Shown here: piece by piece, positions 26,695 to 36,216 of the stretch
How positions within the stretch are numbered: the stretch's first letter is position 1
Layout: each line of letters begins with the position of its first letter
Assembly: GCF_018736085.1 (NCBI RefSeq)
Contig: NZ_CP076134.1
Span: 2,428,501 to 2,492,500 of the forward strand
DNA: 64,000 nucleotides
Direction of reading: 5' to 3'
Origin: Bradyrhizobium sediminis
GTDB taxonomy: Bacteria > Pseudomonadota > Alphaproteobacteria > Rhizobiales > Xanthobacteraceae
The notes under the pieces: generated by a model
What the model was told of the DNA's origin: nothing
The model's input: only the letters and a program-made list of their open reading frames with translations
Databases searched by the model: none
Made by a program: the position numbers and the translations under genes

Positions 26695-26853
26695 GGTTTC
26701 TCCCGTTTGTTGCTCTTGTTGCTGGCCGTCTGAGAAGTCTGGCGCAGAACGCTCGACTTGAATAGGGCCGTCCGGTTAACCGCTTCGCCCTTGCAATCGG
26801 GGCGCTGCCTATGCTTGAAACGGCGCGGATCTGCGGCGACGCGGGTTCCCTGT

Positions 26854-26929
26854 AGGAGTGTAGCTCAATTGGTAGAGCACCGGTCTCCAAAACCGGGGGT
26901 CGCAGGTTCGAGCCCTGCCACTCCTGCCA
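26854..26929 (+). tRNA. tRNA-Trp (anticodon CCA)
   Basis: 76 bases with CCA encoded. Acceptor AGGAGTG pairs with CACTCCT, the anticodon loop is CTCCAAA, and discriminator G with T-arm GGTTCGAGCCC is canonical. A tRNA-Trp upstream of secE-nusG is a common bacterial order; here OpgC intervenes. Confidence 0.96.
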
Positions 26930-27041
26930 GCTAATTCAAATACTTAAGCTGACTTCCTGCAGCAGCCGGTGATGCGTTTTGAGCGCTGCCGGAACGGGTA
27001 CGTGACGTTTCCGTCAGCCGCTTGGCTTGCGTTCGCGGGAA

Positions 27042-28256
27042 TCAGACGGCGCCCGCGGTCATCCGGCTATTTTGCTGAACCAATTCGGGGACGGGCAGGT
27101 GGGGTTCGCCGGCGGGTGGATGGTGCGCGCCGGCATGGACGGATTTTTCGACGCGCTTCGACCACGACCTGTAATAGGCGACCGCCGTCATGATCGCGAG
27201 GCCACAGGTTCCGACCAGGAGTTGGGCAAGAACCCCGCCGGAAATCCTTTCCAGAACCAGCGATGCAATGAAGGAAAGGTAGATTCCGACGCAAAACACT
27301 TCGAGGGACTGCTGGCCGCATTTGACCAGCGGCCGCCAGATGGCGGCCTCCAGTCCCGGCGCGTCGATCGGTATCAGCCGCGCGCCCACGATGATCAGGA
27401 TCGCCAGATGCAGGAAGCGGTAGGGCGCCAGATTGGTCTTGTCGTTCGGATTGAAGGCCTCGAACAGCGCGCGCGGAAGAACTCCCTGTAGCGCAGGCAG
27501 GAGCGCCGCCAGGGTCATGGCGGCCGCAAACGCCAGATAGATCAGGCCGAGCCAGAAAACGGTCCGGGAGCGGACCAGGAAGTGCAGCGTATTGGCGCCG
27601 CCGAGCGCCAGCCACGCGCCCAGCACGAACAGAAGCTGCCACGCGAGCGGGTTGAAGTACCAGACGCCCGAAGGATAGGAGGGCAGATTCCACCCGAACT
27701 GCCGGGCGGCGAAATAGAGCAGCACCGATCCGGCCATGACCCAGTTGCCGTGCCGGAGCATCAGCCAAAGCACCGGCGGAAAGGCGCCCATCAGGACGAC
27801 GTAGAGCGGCAGCACGTCCAGATTCAGCGGCTTGTATCGCAGCAGCAGCCCCTGCGTCAGCGTCTCGACCGGCGCATTGAGCAGGAGGGCTACATTGTAC
27901 AGATCGATGAAATCAGGCGTGTGGAATTTGTCCGACAGGAAATGAACGGAAGTCAGATAGGCCACGAACAGCAGGATGTGGGCGACATAGATTTGCCAGA
28001 CGCGCCGCAACAGCCGCGTCGTCCCGAACAGGAAACCGCGCTCTTGCATCCTTCGCGTATACACCAGCGCCGACGTGTAGCCGGAAATGAACACGAACAG
28101 ATCGGCGCCGTCGCTGAAGCCGTAGTTCCGGAACGAAAACCAGGCCAGCACGGTGCTGGAAACATGTCCCAAAAACATCGCCCAGTTGGCGAGGCCACGA
28201 AACAGATCGAGGCGCAGATCGCGCTGGGACGGTGGGAGGGCTAGTACGACTTTCAT
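27042..28256 (-). CDS. OpgC-domain inner-membrane acyltransferase-like protein
   Basis: A 404-residue membrane protein of the OpgC family, with about ten hydrophobic helices. The N-terminus RDLRLDLFRGLANWAMFLGH (about 12-31) is the family hallmark, followed by SDGADLFVFISGYTSALVY (48-66). OpgC succinylates osmoregulated periplasmic glucans in other proteobacteria; several uncharacterised Bradyrhizobium paralogues exist. The C-terminal 40 residues are hydrophilic. It is transcribed away from secE and separates that operon from tRNA-Trp, so it looks like an insertion into a conserved block. Confidence 0.87.
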   Translation of the reverse strand: MKVVLALPPSQRDLRLDLFRGLANWAMFLGHVSSTVLAWFSFRNYGFSDGADLFVFISGYTSALVYTRRMQERGFLFGTTRLLRRVWQIYVAHILLFVAYLTSVHFLSDKFHTPDFIDLYNVALLLNAPVETLTQGLLLRYKPLNLDVLPLYVVLMGAFPPVLWLMLRHGNWVMAGSVLLYFAARQFGWNLPSYPSGVWYFNPLAWQLLFVLGAWLALGGANTLHFLVRSRTVFWLGLIYLAFAAAMTLAALLPALQGVLPRALFEAFNPNDKTNLAPYRFLHLAILIIVGARLIPIDAPGLEAAIWRPLVKCGQQSLEVFCVGIYLSFIASLVLERISGGVLAQLLVGTCGLAIMTAVAYYRSWSKRVEKSVHAGAHHPPAGEPHLPVPELVQQNSRMTAGAV

Positions 28257-28763
28257 TGGTTCCCAGTTCGCGCGTGACTATCCGGAAGATCGGGATTTTC
28301 GCCGCGCCCGGCTCGAATCCATCGTTGGAGCCTTCGACTGTCGCTAAAAACCAGGGAAATGCTAGGGGTGGCGCGGGCGGTCCTGTTGAGCCATGTCAAG
28401 GCAGGCGCAGCTTTCAGACCCGGTCCGCGATGCAGGGTAGGGAGCGGTCGACGGGCACGACCGGGCAGGGTCGAGCCCATCGAAGTCCGTCATCAAGCTG
28501 CCCGGCAAAGCCCTTGATCCTGGTCGGTCCGCCCTCGACCGGCTCTGCCCGGTGGTTGTCTCTACCTTGACCTTTGGCCGGGTCCGCAGTACATAGCCGC
28601 CACCTGCAGCCGGCCCGTTTGACGGATATCCGGCGCGGCTTTGATTTCCCCCGAATATCGAGCCCGCTTGCCGGCTCATCCTTCAAGAGAGGGCTGGGCG
28701 CTAGAGGGCTGTTCGGATTCCTTAACAGACAGATCGTCCCGAGGGACGCGGATTACACCAACG
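28257..28763. other. secE upstream region
   Basis: About 500 bases without a credible gene between divergent OpgC and secE. It contains the promoter candidate at 28567-28595 and GC-rich inverted repeats around 28440-28560. I see no RNA family. Confidence 0.45.
28567..28595 (+). promoter_or_regulatory. Candidate sigma70 promoter for secE-nusG
   Basis: TTGACC and TACATA are spaced by exactly 17 bases, about 170 bases before secE and pointing toward it. Good -35, weaker -10. Sequence resemblance only. Confidence 0.45.
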
Positions 28764-28955
28764 ATGGCTTTCAGCCCGTTCAAGTTCCTGCAGGAAGTGC
28801 GCTCGGAGACCGCCAAGGTCACCTGGCCGACCCGGCGCGAGACCACGATCACCACGATCATGGTGTTCGTGATGGTCGCGCTGGCCTCGATCTTCTTCTT
28901 CGCCGCGGATCAGATCATCCGCGTCCTCGTCACCTTTTTGCTCGGTATCCACTGA
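28764..28955 (+). CDS. secE: Preprotein translocase subunit SecE
   Basis: A 63-residue single-span SecE, the small essential subunit of the SecYEG translocon. The amphipathic N-terminal helix FLQEVRSETAKVTWPTRRET (conserved WP) precedes one transmembrane segment (about 33-55). Short SecE is usual outside enterobacteria. Longer in-frame upstream starts exist but would add unconserved residues. Its TGA overlaps the nusG ATG by one base, indicating coupled translation. Confidence 0.94.
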   Translation: MAFSPFKFLQEVRSETAKVTWPTRRETTITTIMVFVMVALASIFFFAADQIIRVLVTFLLGIH

Positions 28956-29509
28956 TGGCAAGCGCCGGAACGCAAACGATGGACAAGCGCTGGTATATCG
29001 TCCACGCCTATTCGAACTTCGAAAAGAAGGTCGCGGAGTCGATCCGCGAACAGTCGAAGCAGCGCGGGCTCGAAGACCTGTTCGAGCAGGTCCTGGTGCC
29101 GACCGAAAAGGTCACCGAGGTGCGCCGCGGCCGCAAGATCGACGCCGAACGCAAGTTTTTCCCGGGCTACGTGCTGGTGAAGATGAAGCTCACCGACGAG
29201 GCCTTCCATCTGATCAAGAACACCCCGAAGGTGACGGGCTTCCTCGGCGCGGAAAACAAGCCGATGCCGATCTCGGAAGCCGAAGCCATGCGGATCCTGC
29301 ACCAGGTGCAGGAAGGCGTTGAACGCCCGAAGGCGTCGGTCTCGTTCGAGATCGGCGAGAATGTGCGCGTGGCCGACGGCCCGTTCGCGTCGTTCTCCGG
29401 GGTGGTCGAGGAAATCGACGAGGCGCGCTCGCGCGTGAAGGTCGCGGTGTCGATCTTCGGCCGCGCCACGCCGGTCGAACTGGAATTCGGTCAGGTCGAG
29501 AAGGTCTGA
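28955..29509 (+). CDS. nusG: Transcription termination/antitermination protein NusG
   Basis: A 184-residue NusG that binds RNA polymerase, suppresses pausing and links to Rho or to ribosomal S10 (also encoded in this window). The NGN domain starts DKRWYIVHAYSNFEKKV, has RKFFPGYVLVKM and ends near residue 115; the C-terminal KOW domain includes VRVADGPFASFSGVVEEID. The start at 28955 overlaps the secE stop; an alternative in-frame ATG eight codons later (MDKRW) is also plausible. A family C palindrome follows the stop. Confidence 0.95.
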   Translation: MASAGTQTMDKRWYIVHAYSNFEKKVAESIREQSKQRGLEDLFEQVLVPTEKVTEVRRGRKIDAERKFFPGYVLVKMKLTDEAFHLIKNTPKVTGFLGAENKPMPISEAEAMRILHQVQEGVERPKASVSFEIGENVRVADGPFASFSGVVEEIDEARSRVKVAVSIFGRATPVELEFGQVEKV

Positions 29510-29517
29510 TCGTTGTT

Positions 29518-29607
29518 GTCATTGCCGGGCTTGACCCGGCAATCCATCTGCTTCGTAAAGATCATTTTGCGAAGATGATGGATGCCCGGATCAAGTCCGG
29601 GCATGAC
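29518..29607. repeat. Intergenic palindromic repeat, family C
   Basis: GTCATTGCCGGGCTTGACCC and TCAAGTCCGGGCATGAC arms around AATCCATC/GATGGATGC words. It lies between nusG and rplK, inside what is probably one operon. Confidence 0.85.
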
Positions 29608-29734
29608 GAAGAGAGCAAGCGGCGAGGCCGCTTGAGAAGTGCCGTGGAAGGGGACTGACGGTCGCCAGCCGTCATGCGAACCGGACCACGGAACCTGAAA
29701 CAGCCGATTTCGGTCGGCACAACAGGAGTGAGAT

Positions 29735-30163
29735 ATGGCAAAGAAAGTGACCGGATACCTGAAATTGCAGGTGCCGGCCGGTGCGGCGAACCCTTCGCCC
29801 CCGATCGGCCCCGCGCTTGGTCAGCGCGGCCTCAACATCATGGAATTCTGCAAGGCGTTCAACGCGCAGACGCAGAAGGAAGAAAAGAACACCCCGATTC
29901 CGGTGGTGATCACGATCTACGCCGATCGTTCGTTCACCTTCGAGATGAAGACCCCGCCGATGTCCTTCTTTCTCAAGCAGGCCGCCAAAATCCAGTCCGG
30001 ATCGAAAGCCCCGGGCCGCGACAAGGCCGGTGCGGTGACCAAGGCGCAGGTGCGCGAGATCGCCGAGAAGAAGATGAAGGATCTCAATTGCGACTCCATC
30101 GAGTCGGCCATGAAGATGGTCGAGGGCTCCGCCCGTTCGATGGGTCTTGAAGTTGCGGGGTAA
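29735..30163 (+). CDS. rplK: 50S ribosomal protein L11
   Basis: 142 residues, standard length. L11 forms the GTPase-associated centre with 23S rRNA and is needed for the RelA response. The N-terminal domain has the Pro-rich [21 protein letters not shown] (thiostrepton site); the C-terminal RNA-binding domain ends [11 protein letters not shown]. Starts [10 protein letters not shown] after AGGAGTGAG. Followed at six bases by rplA. Confidence 0.97.
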   Translation: MAKKVTGYLKLQVPAGAANPSPPIGPALGQRGLNIMEFCKAFNAQTQKEEKNTPIPVVITIYADRSFTFEMKTPPMSFFLKQAAKIQSGSKAPGRDKAGAVTKAQVREIAEKKMKDLNCDSIESAMKMVEGSARSMGLEVAG

Positions 30164-30169
30164 CGGGTC

Positions 30170-30862
<693 letters not shown>

Positions 30863-30890
30863 GGCCGATCGAACGGTTAGCCAATATCGA

Positions 30891-30925
30891 GGGCGGGACG
30901 GGGTAACCCGTTCCGCCCTTTGTCT
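30891..30925 (+). terminator. Rho-independent terminator after rplA
   Basis: GGGCGGGACGGG and CCCGTTCCGCCC form a 12-pair stem (one mismatch or wobble) with a short GTAA-type loop, followed by TTTGTCTTTG. Confidence 0.85.
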
Positions 30926-31028
30926 TTGAAGTCTTGGTTTGACGCCTTTTCCTTACGCGAACCGGTACCCACCCCCGGATCAAGTCCGAGGGCATGCCTC
31001 GCTCGAAAACGCTGCAGGAAGTCCGCCG

Positions 31029-31962
31029 ATGTCCCACAAAGTGTTGATCTATTCGCGCTTCCCCAAGGCCATGATGGTGCGCATCGGGCAGCGCTTCGAA
31101 CTGATGGACGCCGCCGGCAAGCCGCCGCATGAGATGTTCACGGCAGAACAGCTCGCAGGCATCACTGCGATGATCACGGCGGGTGGAACGCCGCTTGGCG
31201 GTGACATGATGGACCGGATGCCCAAGTTGGGGGCCATCGTCTGCTACGGTACCGGCTATGACGGCGTCGATCTGGCCGCCGCGGCGCAGCGCAAAATCGC
31301 AGTCGGGCACAGCCCCGGCGCGAATGCGTCATCAGTCGCGGACATCGCAATGACGCTGATGCTGGCGGCCACGCGGCGCCTGCTGCCGGCCGACGATTAT
31401 GTGCGGGGAGGCGGCTGGTCGTCGGCCAAACCCTCGCCGATGATGCGGCCGCCGCATCGGCGTCTATGGCATGGGCGAGATCGGCCGCAAGATCGCCGCG
31501 CGCGCGGCGGCATTCGAGACCGAGGTCGGCTATTTCAGCCGCAGCCGGCATGACGTGCCCTATCAATATCTGCCGAGCCTCGAGGCGCTGGCGGATTGGT
31601 GCAGCGTGTTGATGATCGCGGTTCGCGCCGGTGCGGATACCCACCACGCCGTCGATGGCGGGATCCTGAAAAGGCTCGGCGAGGACGGCTGTGTCGTCAA
31701 CATTTCCAGGGGCTCGGTCATCGACGAACAGGCGCTGGTCGAGGCGCTGGCCGACAACACCATCGCGGGCGCTGGTCTCGACGTGTTCGAGCAGGAGCCG
31801 CACGCGCCTGACGCGCTGACCGCGTTGCCGAATGTGGTGCTGACCCCGCATATCGGCGGCCACACCCTGGAATCGCACACGGCGATGCAGAATTGCGTGA
31901 TGGCCAACCTCGAGGCGTTTTTTGCCGGCAAGCCGCTGCCCTATCAGGTGCGGGGCGGCTGA
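31029..31962 (+). pseudogene. D-2-hydroxyacid dehydrogenase, frameshifted
   Basis: Two complementary frames make one D-isomer specific 2-hydroxyacid dehydrogenase (hydroxypyruvate/glyoxylate reductase-like). The first half (from ATG 31029) has the N-terminal fold and GTGYDGVDLAAA. The second begins IGVYGMGEIGRK (cofactor Rossmann motif), with VNISRGSVIDEQAL, GAGLDVFEQEP and catalytic His in PHIGGHT. The shift is near 31453, where a few residues before the Rossmann motif are also missing, so a small deletion is likelier than one lost base. Predicted inactive. Parts of its 3' end recur at 37389-37537 and 40066-40190. Confidence 0.85.
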
Positions 31963-31994
31963 GGGGCCGAAGGCTTGCCAGCCGGCAGTATCGG

Positions 31995-32180
31995 CTCAGG
32001 TGGAGGGTGCTTTTTCGGGCATGATGTCGGCCTGGTAACCCAGCCTGCGGGCGAGACCGGCCAATCCATTGAGCAGCCGGACCTGCACGCCAAGGGGAGC
32101 GCCGGCAAGGTAGGTGACGGGAAGAAGCCCGTCGGCGAGCACGAGCGCGCCCTGCAGCGGGTTCTGGATGTCGCCCTTTC
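31995..32180 (-). pseudogene. C-terminal fragment of an unknown gene
   Basis: A minus-strand frame of about 60 codons, coding-like but without a start: an in-frame stop lies just upstream. It includes NPLQGALVLADGLLPVTY and ends MPEKAPST. A decayed version sits at 37560-37735, again just after a 2-hydroxyacid dehydrogenase 3' end, so both pieces moved together. Function is not recognised. Confidence 0.45.
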
Positions 32181-32312
32181 GGTTGGCGCGTCCTCAGGCA
32201 CGGTTTTTCCGTCATGGCGTGACAAGGCGGAGCCCGACCGGAGTTGCGCCAGTAACGGAAGCGATCTGACGGCGCTCATCAGCCGGCGAATGCGTGCGCG
32301 GTCGCTGTCTGG

Positions 32313-32963
32313 CTACTGCGCAGCTGCCGGGGCAGTAGGTTTTGGGGCGTGCGCCGCAGGAGCGGGGGCAGGTTGCCGGCGCTCCGCCACGCGCGGTACG
32401 GCGGCCGGCACCGCCTGACAGGAAATTGAGCCGATCCCGTTCGGACCGTAATGGACAAAGCCGTTTGGCTGGACCGGCGAGGTCGGCGCGACGATCGGCA
32501 GGTAGAGATAGCAGACAATTCCGTCCAGCGGGTCACGCCAGCGCTGGACGATCGTATCCCGGAGCGGCCCGCCATAGACCGCCTCCAATTTCATCTTGGG
32601 CATTTTCTGCCAGGCGTCGGAGACCTGCGGCGGCGGAACCGGAGCCTGCGGAGCCGGATGCGCCGGAGCTCGTTCCGCCGGCTGCTGGGCGGGTCGAGCC
32701 TGTGCCAGACCAAGGCTCTTGGCCGAGGAGGCGCGTTCCTCCCCGGCCAAAGGCTGCCGCCTTTCGGCAGGGGCGGCGGCGATCGGCTCTGGCCCCGCGC
32801 CCGGTCCGGCATAGGCCAGAAGGGCGAAGCCGCTGACGAGAGCCGCAAGGACGCTCGTCGCCGCGATGAAAGCGACCACGAAACGATCCCTCGATTCGAA
32901 CCCGCGCCCTTCGAGGGCCGTGGCGGCGCGTCTTTGCGACCACGGCCACCGGAGCTTTGGCAT
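32313..32963 (-). CDS. Membrane-anchored Pro/Ala-rich protein, predicted partner of the trimeric autotransporter
   Basis: 216 residues. A basic N-terminus is followed by one transmembrane helix (about 28-51), a long Pro/Ala/Gln-rich linker (53-115), a compact conserved-looking domain (116-182: DAWQKMPKMKLEAVYGG, RWRDPLDGIVCYLYLPI, GIGSISC) and a second low-complexity tail. Cys151 and Cys182 could form a periplasmic disulfide. Its ATG overlaps the adhesin TGA (TGATG), so translation is coupled. By analogy with SadB or TpgA, which assist trimeric autotransporters elsewhere, a role in adhesin assembly or anchoring is possible, but the sequence is not homologous as far as I can see. Confidence 0.7.
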   Translation of the reverse strand: MPKLRWPWSQRRAATALEGRGFESRDRFVVAFIAATSVLAALVSGFALLAYAGPGAGPEPIAAAPAERRQPLAGEERASSAKSLGLAQARPAQQPAERAPAHPAPQAPVPPPQVSDAWQKMPKMKLEAVYGGPLRDTIVQRWRDPLDGIVCYLYLPIVAPTSPVQPNGFVHYGPNGIGSISCQAVPAAVPRVAERRQPAPAPAAHAPKPTAPAAAQ

Positions 32964-34252
32964 CAGAACTCGCCCGCCAGTCCCGCGCGCACGCCATGCG
33001 CGCTGCCGCCGCCATAGGCGTAGGAGGCGTGGACCATCATCAGCGCATCGACATTGAGCCGGTACGCGAGCGAGACGCCGGCGGCGCCTTCGCCCTTGAA
33101 GGAGGCACCGTTCAGCGCCCAGCTCACCTTGCCCGGCTTGGAGGGCATAGGCGCCTGGACCATCGCCATGGCGGCGGCGACGCCCTGCCGGGCCTCGTTG
33201 CGCGTGGCGCGGACTTCGGCGCGCACGTTCTCCAGCGCCGCCACGGTGTAATTCGCCAGATTACCAAGGCCGCTTTGCACGGCCTGGACCTGTCCGACAT
33301 TGGCGGCGTCGGTCGCGTTCACGCCATTCGCCACATTGGTGATGCGGCGCTCATTGCCCGCCGAGCCGACCGAGACGGTATTCGGCGCGGCGGCGACGGA
33401 GCCTGCGCCGATAGCGACGGAATTGGCCGCGGTCGCCGTCGCGCCGGCGCCCACCGCGACCGAGTAATCGCCCGTCGCGGCGCTGAAGCCGCCATAGGCG
33501 GTCGATCCCTGTCCTGCAGCCGCGCTGGCGTAGCCATAGGCGGAGGACAATTCGCCGTAGGCGCCCGAATTGTTGCCCGTGGCGGTGGCGTATTGGGCCT
33601 CGGCTGCGCTATTGGCGCCGACGGCGGTCGCATAACCGAAGTTTGCCATGCTGCCGGCGCCATAGGCGGACGACCCGAATCCGGCGGCCGAACTTTGGCT
33701 GCCATAGGCGGAGGAGATTTCGCCGGACGCGGTCGCTTCGGAGCCCGAGGCGGTAGATGAGTTTCCCGAGGCTGTCGCCCTTGTTCCGACCGCCGTAGAG
33801 TTGAGTCCTGTTGCTCGTGCGGCAGATCCCGCCGCGAGCGATTGATTGCCGGTCGCGGCGCTGCCGTAGCCGAACGCGGACGAACTGGCGCCTGAGACAT
33901 CACTGAAAGCGCCGACTGCTGTAGAGTTGAGGCCTGCTGCGGTGGCGTGGCTGCCGAATGCGGACGAATTGTCTGCGAAGGCGTTGCTGATGGCGCCAAA
34001 GGCGGAGGAGGAAGCGCCGGACGCGGAGGCCTGTCTACCGAAGGCGGAAGATTGCGCGCCCGAGGCTGCCGCCGTCGTTCCGACAGCCGTGGAGCTTTGG
34101 CCTGTCGCGTGGGCGTCGTAGCCGAAGGCGGAAGAACTCATTCCTTCAACTGTACTCTCACTGCCGACGGTCGTCGCACCGAATTGCGGGGCAGCCGAAT
34201 TGACACCCACGGCCGTGCTGAAGTCGCCGCTCGCCGCGGAACTGTTACCAAT

Positions 34253-34268
34253 GGCCACATCCGACGCG
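34253..34268. repeat. Target site duplication, left copy
   Basis: GGCCACATCCGACGCG, identical in all 16 bases to 35807-35822 on the far side of the IS. Confidence 0.95.
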
Positions 34269-35806
34269 TGTCCGTAGCGGGTGAAGTTGTCGTATTTTTG
34301 TAGCTCGTGATCTGTCGCCTTCGTTATTGAGTTTCGGAGGAGCCGGAAGGCGTGGACGGTTCCGCCGGTTTGGTCATGCCATGGATATTGGTGGCAGGTT
34401 AGCCCCTCGGGTTGGTTTCTTTGTTTGACTTGAAGCCCGTTTCTCCGCCCCGACCCGCGCTATCTCGACGGCGGCGCGCGCAGGAGCGGTCAAGGACGCG
34501 CACTTGCGCGCCCGTAAGGGCTTGTCCTTGACGGCTCCGAGCACGCTGCCAGGCTGAGGCGCGTCGGGGCTGATCTGCTGTCCATCGGCGGCAAACCTCG
34601 CCAATCGGTGCGGGCCAAGGAACACGCCCACGGTGCCATCGGGATACCCGTGAACCCGCACCACGGCCTTGACGAAGTGGGGCCTGAGCCGGCTCTCCGG
34701 CAACTGCAGCCGCCGGCCGCTCCATGCGATCGTGTTGTCGTTGGCGACGGTTCGCTCTTCGATCACGCACAGCGCTTCGCGCCAGGCCTCGTGCCGGTCG
34801 GCTACGAACGCCGTGCCTTGCTGTTCGGCCACGATCGCAAACGCCGCATTATGCTCGGCGATGTAATGCGCCTTCAACCACGCATTGGCGGCCTCGACCG
34901 TCCTGATCCCGGCGAGCCGCAGATCCTTCGGCAGCCGGCCCTGCAGCGTGCCGAACACCCGCTCTGAACGCCCGCGCGCCTGCGGCGAATAGGCCGCGAT
35001 ATGCTCGATCCCAAGATGCGATAAAGCCCGTCCCACCTGGGTTTGTTGCGTCTTCGAGACCTTCGCGCCGGCCTTCGGGGTGTAGAAGTAATGGCTGCCG
35101 CGATCGGTGTAGAGCGCGCAGAACAGACCACGCTCGCCAATCACCTCGCCCAAGGCCCGGAACGTCGACGCCGTCCCTTCTTCCTCGACCAGCAGCATCG
35201 AGTAGATCTCGCTCGTCGCATCGTCCATCGTGACGATCAGGTCCATCGCCGGCAGACCTTCGATCCAGACGTGGCGCGACCCGTCCTGGTGAAGCAGCAT
35301 GCCCCGAAGCGGCCGGCGCGGACGCTTCTTGCGGTGCGCCGAACGCTTCGGCGCCTTCTGCACCAAGCCCGCAGCATGCAAGGCCAGCTTCGTCACCGTG
35401 TAGCCCAGCACATAGCCATGTCGCTTTTGCAGCTGCTCGTGGAAGTGCTTCACCGTGAAATCGGCGTACTTGTCCCGGAACAGCCCCAGCATCCGCTCCA
35501 GCTCTTCCTCCGGCGCACGCCTCGGTGATCGCCGGCCCATGCGCCGGTCGACCAGCCCGTCATCGCCCTCCGCCTCAAAGCGTTCCGCCCAACGTTGGAA
35601 CGTCCGCACGTTGATCCCCAGAAGCTCAGACGCCGCCTCCTGCGTCAGCTCCTTCGCCTCAGTCCGATCCAGCAAACTCGAAAACCGCATCCGTCGTACA
35701 CCCTCGTGAATGGATGCCGTGCCCATCGTGCCCCCTTTGTTCCGGGGCACCAAAAACACGACACTTCACGAGCTACAAACAGGCGACAGATCACGAGCTA
35801 CTGACA
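34269..35806 (-). mobile_element. Insertion sequence of the IS1202/ISNCY type
   Basis: 1538 bases with related inverted ends (TGTCCGTAGC at left; TGTCAGTAGC read inward from the right). Internal copies of a GTAGCTCGTGA..TGTCG word near both ends are probably transposase binding sites. It contains one transposase gene and is flanked by perfect 16-bp target duplications; long duplications are reported for the IS1202 group (some subgroups about 15-17 bp). It interrupts the trimeric autotransporter and appears complete. Confidence 0.92.
34374..35726 (-). CDS. ISNCY/IS1202-family transposase
   Basis: 450 residues. A helix-turn-helix N-terminus (AKELTQEAASELLGINVRTFQRW) is followed by an integrase-type DDE domain with IVTMDDATSEIYS, LYTDRGSHYF and SPQARGRSERVFGTLQ carrying the three acidic residues. 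A basic C-terminus is typical. The ATG at MGTASIHEG is chosen since AAAGGGGG lies just upstream; a longer GTG start in the IS end is less likely. No internal stop, so probably functional. Confidence 0.92.
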   Translation of the reverse strand: MGTASIHEGVRRMRFSSLLDRTEAKELTQEAASELLGINVRTFQRWAERFEAEGDDGLVDRRMGRRSPRRAPEEELERMLGLFRDKYADFTVKHFHEQLQKRHGYVLGYTVTKLALHAAGLVQKAPKRSAHRKKRPRRPLRGMLLHQDGSRHVWIEGLPAMDLIVTMDDATSEIYSMLLVEEEGTASTFRALGEVIGERGLFCALYTDRGSHYFYTPKAGAKVSKTQQTQVGRALSHLGIEHIAAYSPQARGRSERVFGTLQGRLPKDLRLAGIRTVEAANAWLKAHYIAEHNAAFAIVAEQQGTAFVADRHEAWREALCVIEERTVANDNTIAWSGRRLQLPESRLRPHFVKAVVRVHGYPDGTVGVFLGPHRLARFAADGQQISPDAPQPGSVLGAVKDKPLRARKCASLTAPARAAVEIARVGAEKRASSQTKKPTRGANLPPISMA

Positions 35807-35822
35807 GGCCACATCCGACGCG
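35807..35822. repeat. Target site duplication, right copy
   Basis: Identical to 34253-34268. Both copies lie within the adhesin reading frame. Confidence 0.95.
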
Positions 35823-36216
35823 TTGACTGCGTCCGCGGTGCCGTCCACGCTGACTTGCGTGCCGGCGCCGGCGTGCGCGCCATCGGGCGCGGTCAGCGCC
35901 AGAGCGACGAGCGCCGCCGCTCCGGTAAGAACTCTTTTTTTCATGACCCTATTTTCCTTCGAGCAGGCAGGAATGCCCCGTGAAGGGATTAGGTAATTTG
36001 GCCCCGCCTTTCTCGGCAGCGGCGGAAGCTTTGTCGGTCACTCTCGGAAGCGATGCGGCGGTGGCGGAAGTCGGTCGGGCAAAAACGGAAGTCGTTGGCG
36101 ATTGACCTCCCGCGTAATTCGAGCGAACTGACGAAATGATAAGCGGCCGCTGATCACGATGCGTCGGTACACCCGTCAGCGATTCGGGGAGGCAGGAAAT
36201 TGGAGTTCCAGACGTT

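Larger units (their letters stand above)
32963..35944 (-). pseudogene. Trimeric (YadA-like) autotransporter adhesin, split by an IS element
   Basis: The gene starts at 35944 with a signal peptide (MKKRVLTGAAALVALALTAP, cleavage after AHA) and 46 codons to the IS at 35806. It resumes at 34252 in the same frame for 429 codons. Removing the IS and one 16-base duplicate gives a continuous 475-residue protein. It has a head of about 14-residue repeats (SSAFG...A.A.G), no long coiled-coil stalk, a neck near NVGQVQAVQSGL and a YadA anchor domain ending AGLAGEF. TAA proteins mediate adhesion and aggregation on the outer membrane. The 3' part alone lacks a signal peptide, so the gene is inactive now. 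The partner gene follows with overlapping stop/start. Confidence 0.88.

Noticed and set aside
33400..34250. Possible CRISPR-like or tandem repeat array
   Set aside because: The periodicity is the roughly 14-residue YadA head repeat at protein level; there are no constant repeats with unique spacers. No CRISPR array or cas gene was seen in the window.
32957..34303. Gly/Arg/Ala-rich plus-strand frames over the adhesin head repeats
   Set aside because: They are antisense images of the repeated adhesin head, and the periodicity is fully explained by the minus-strand gene.
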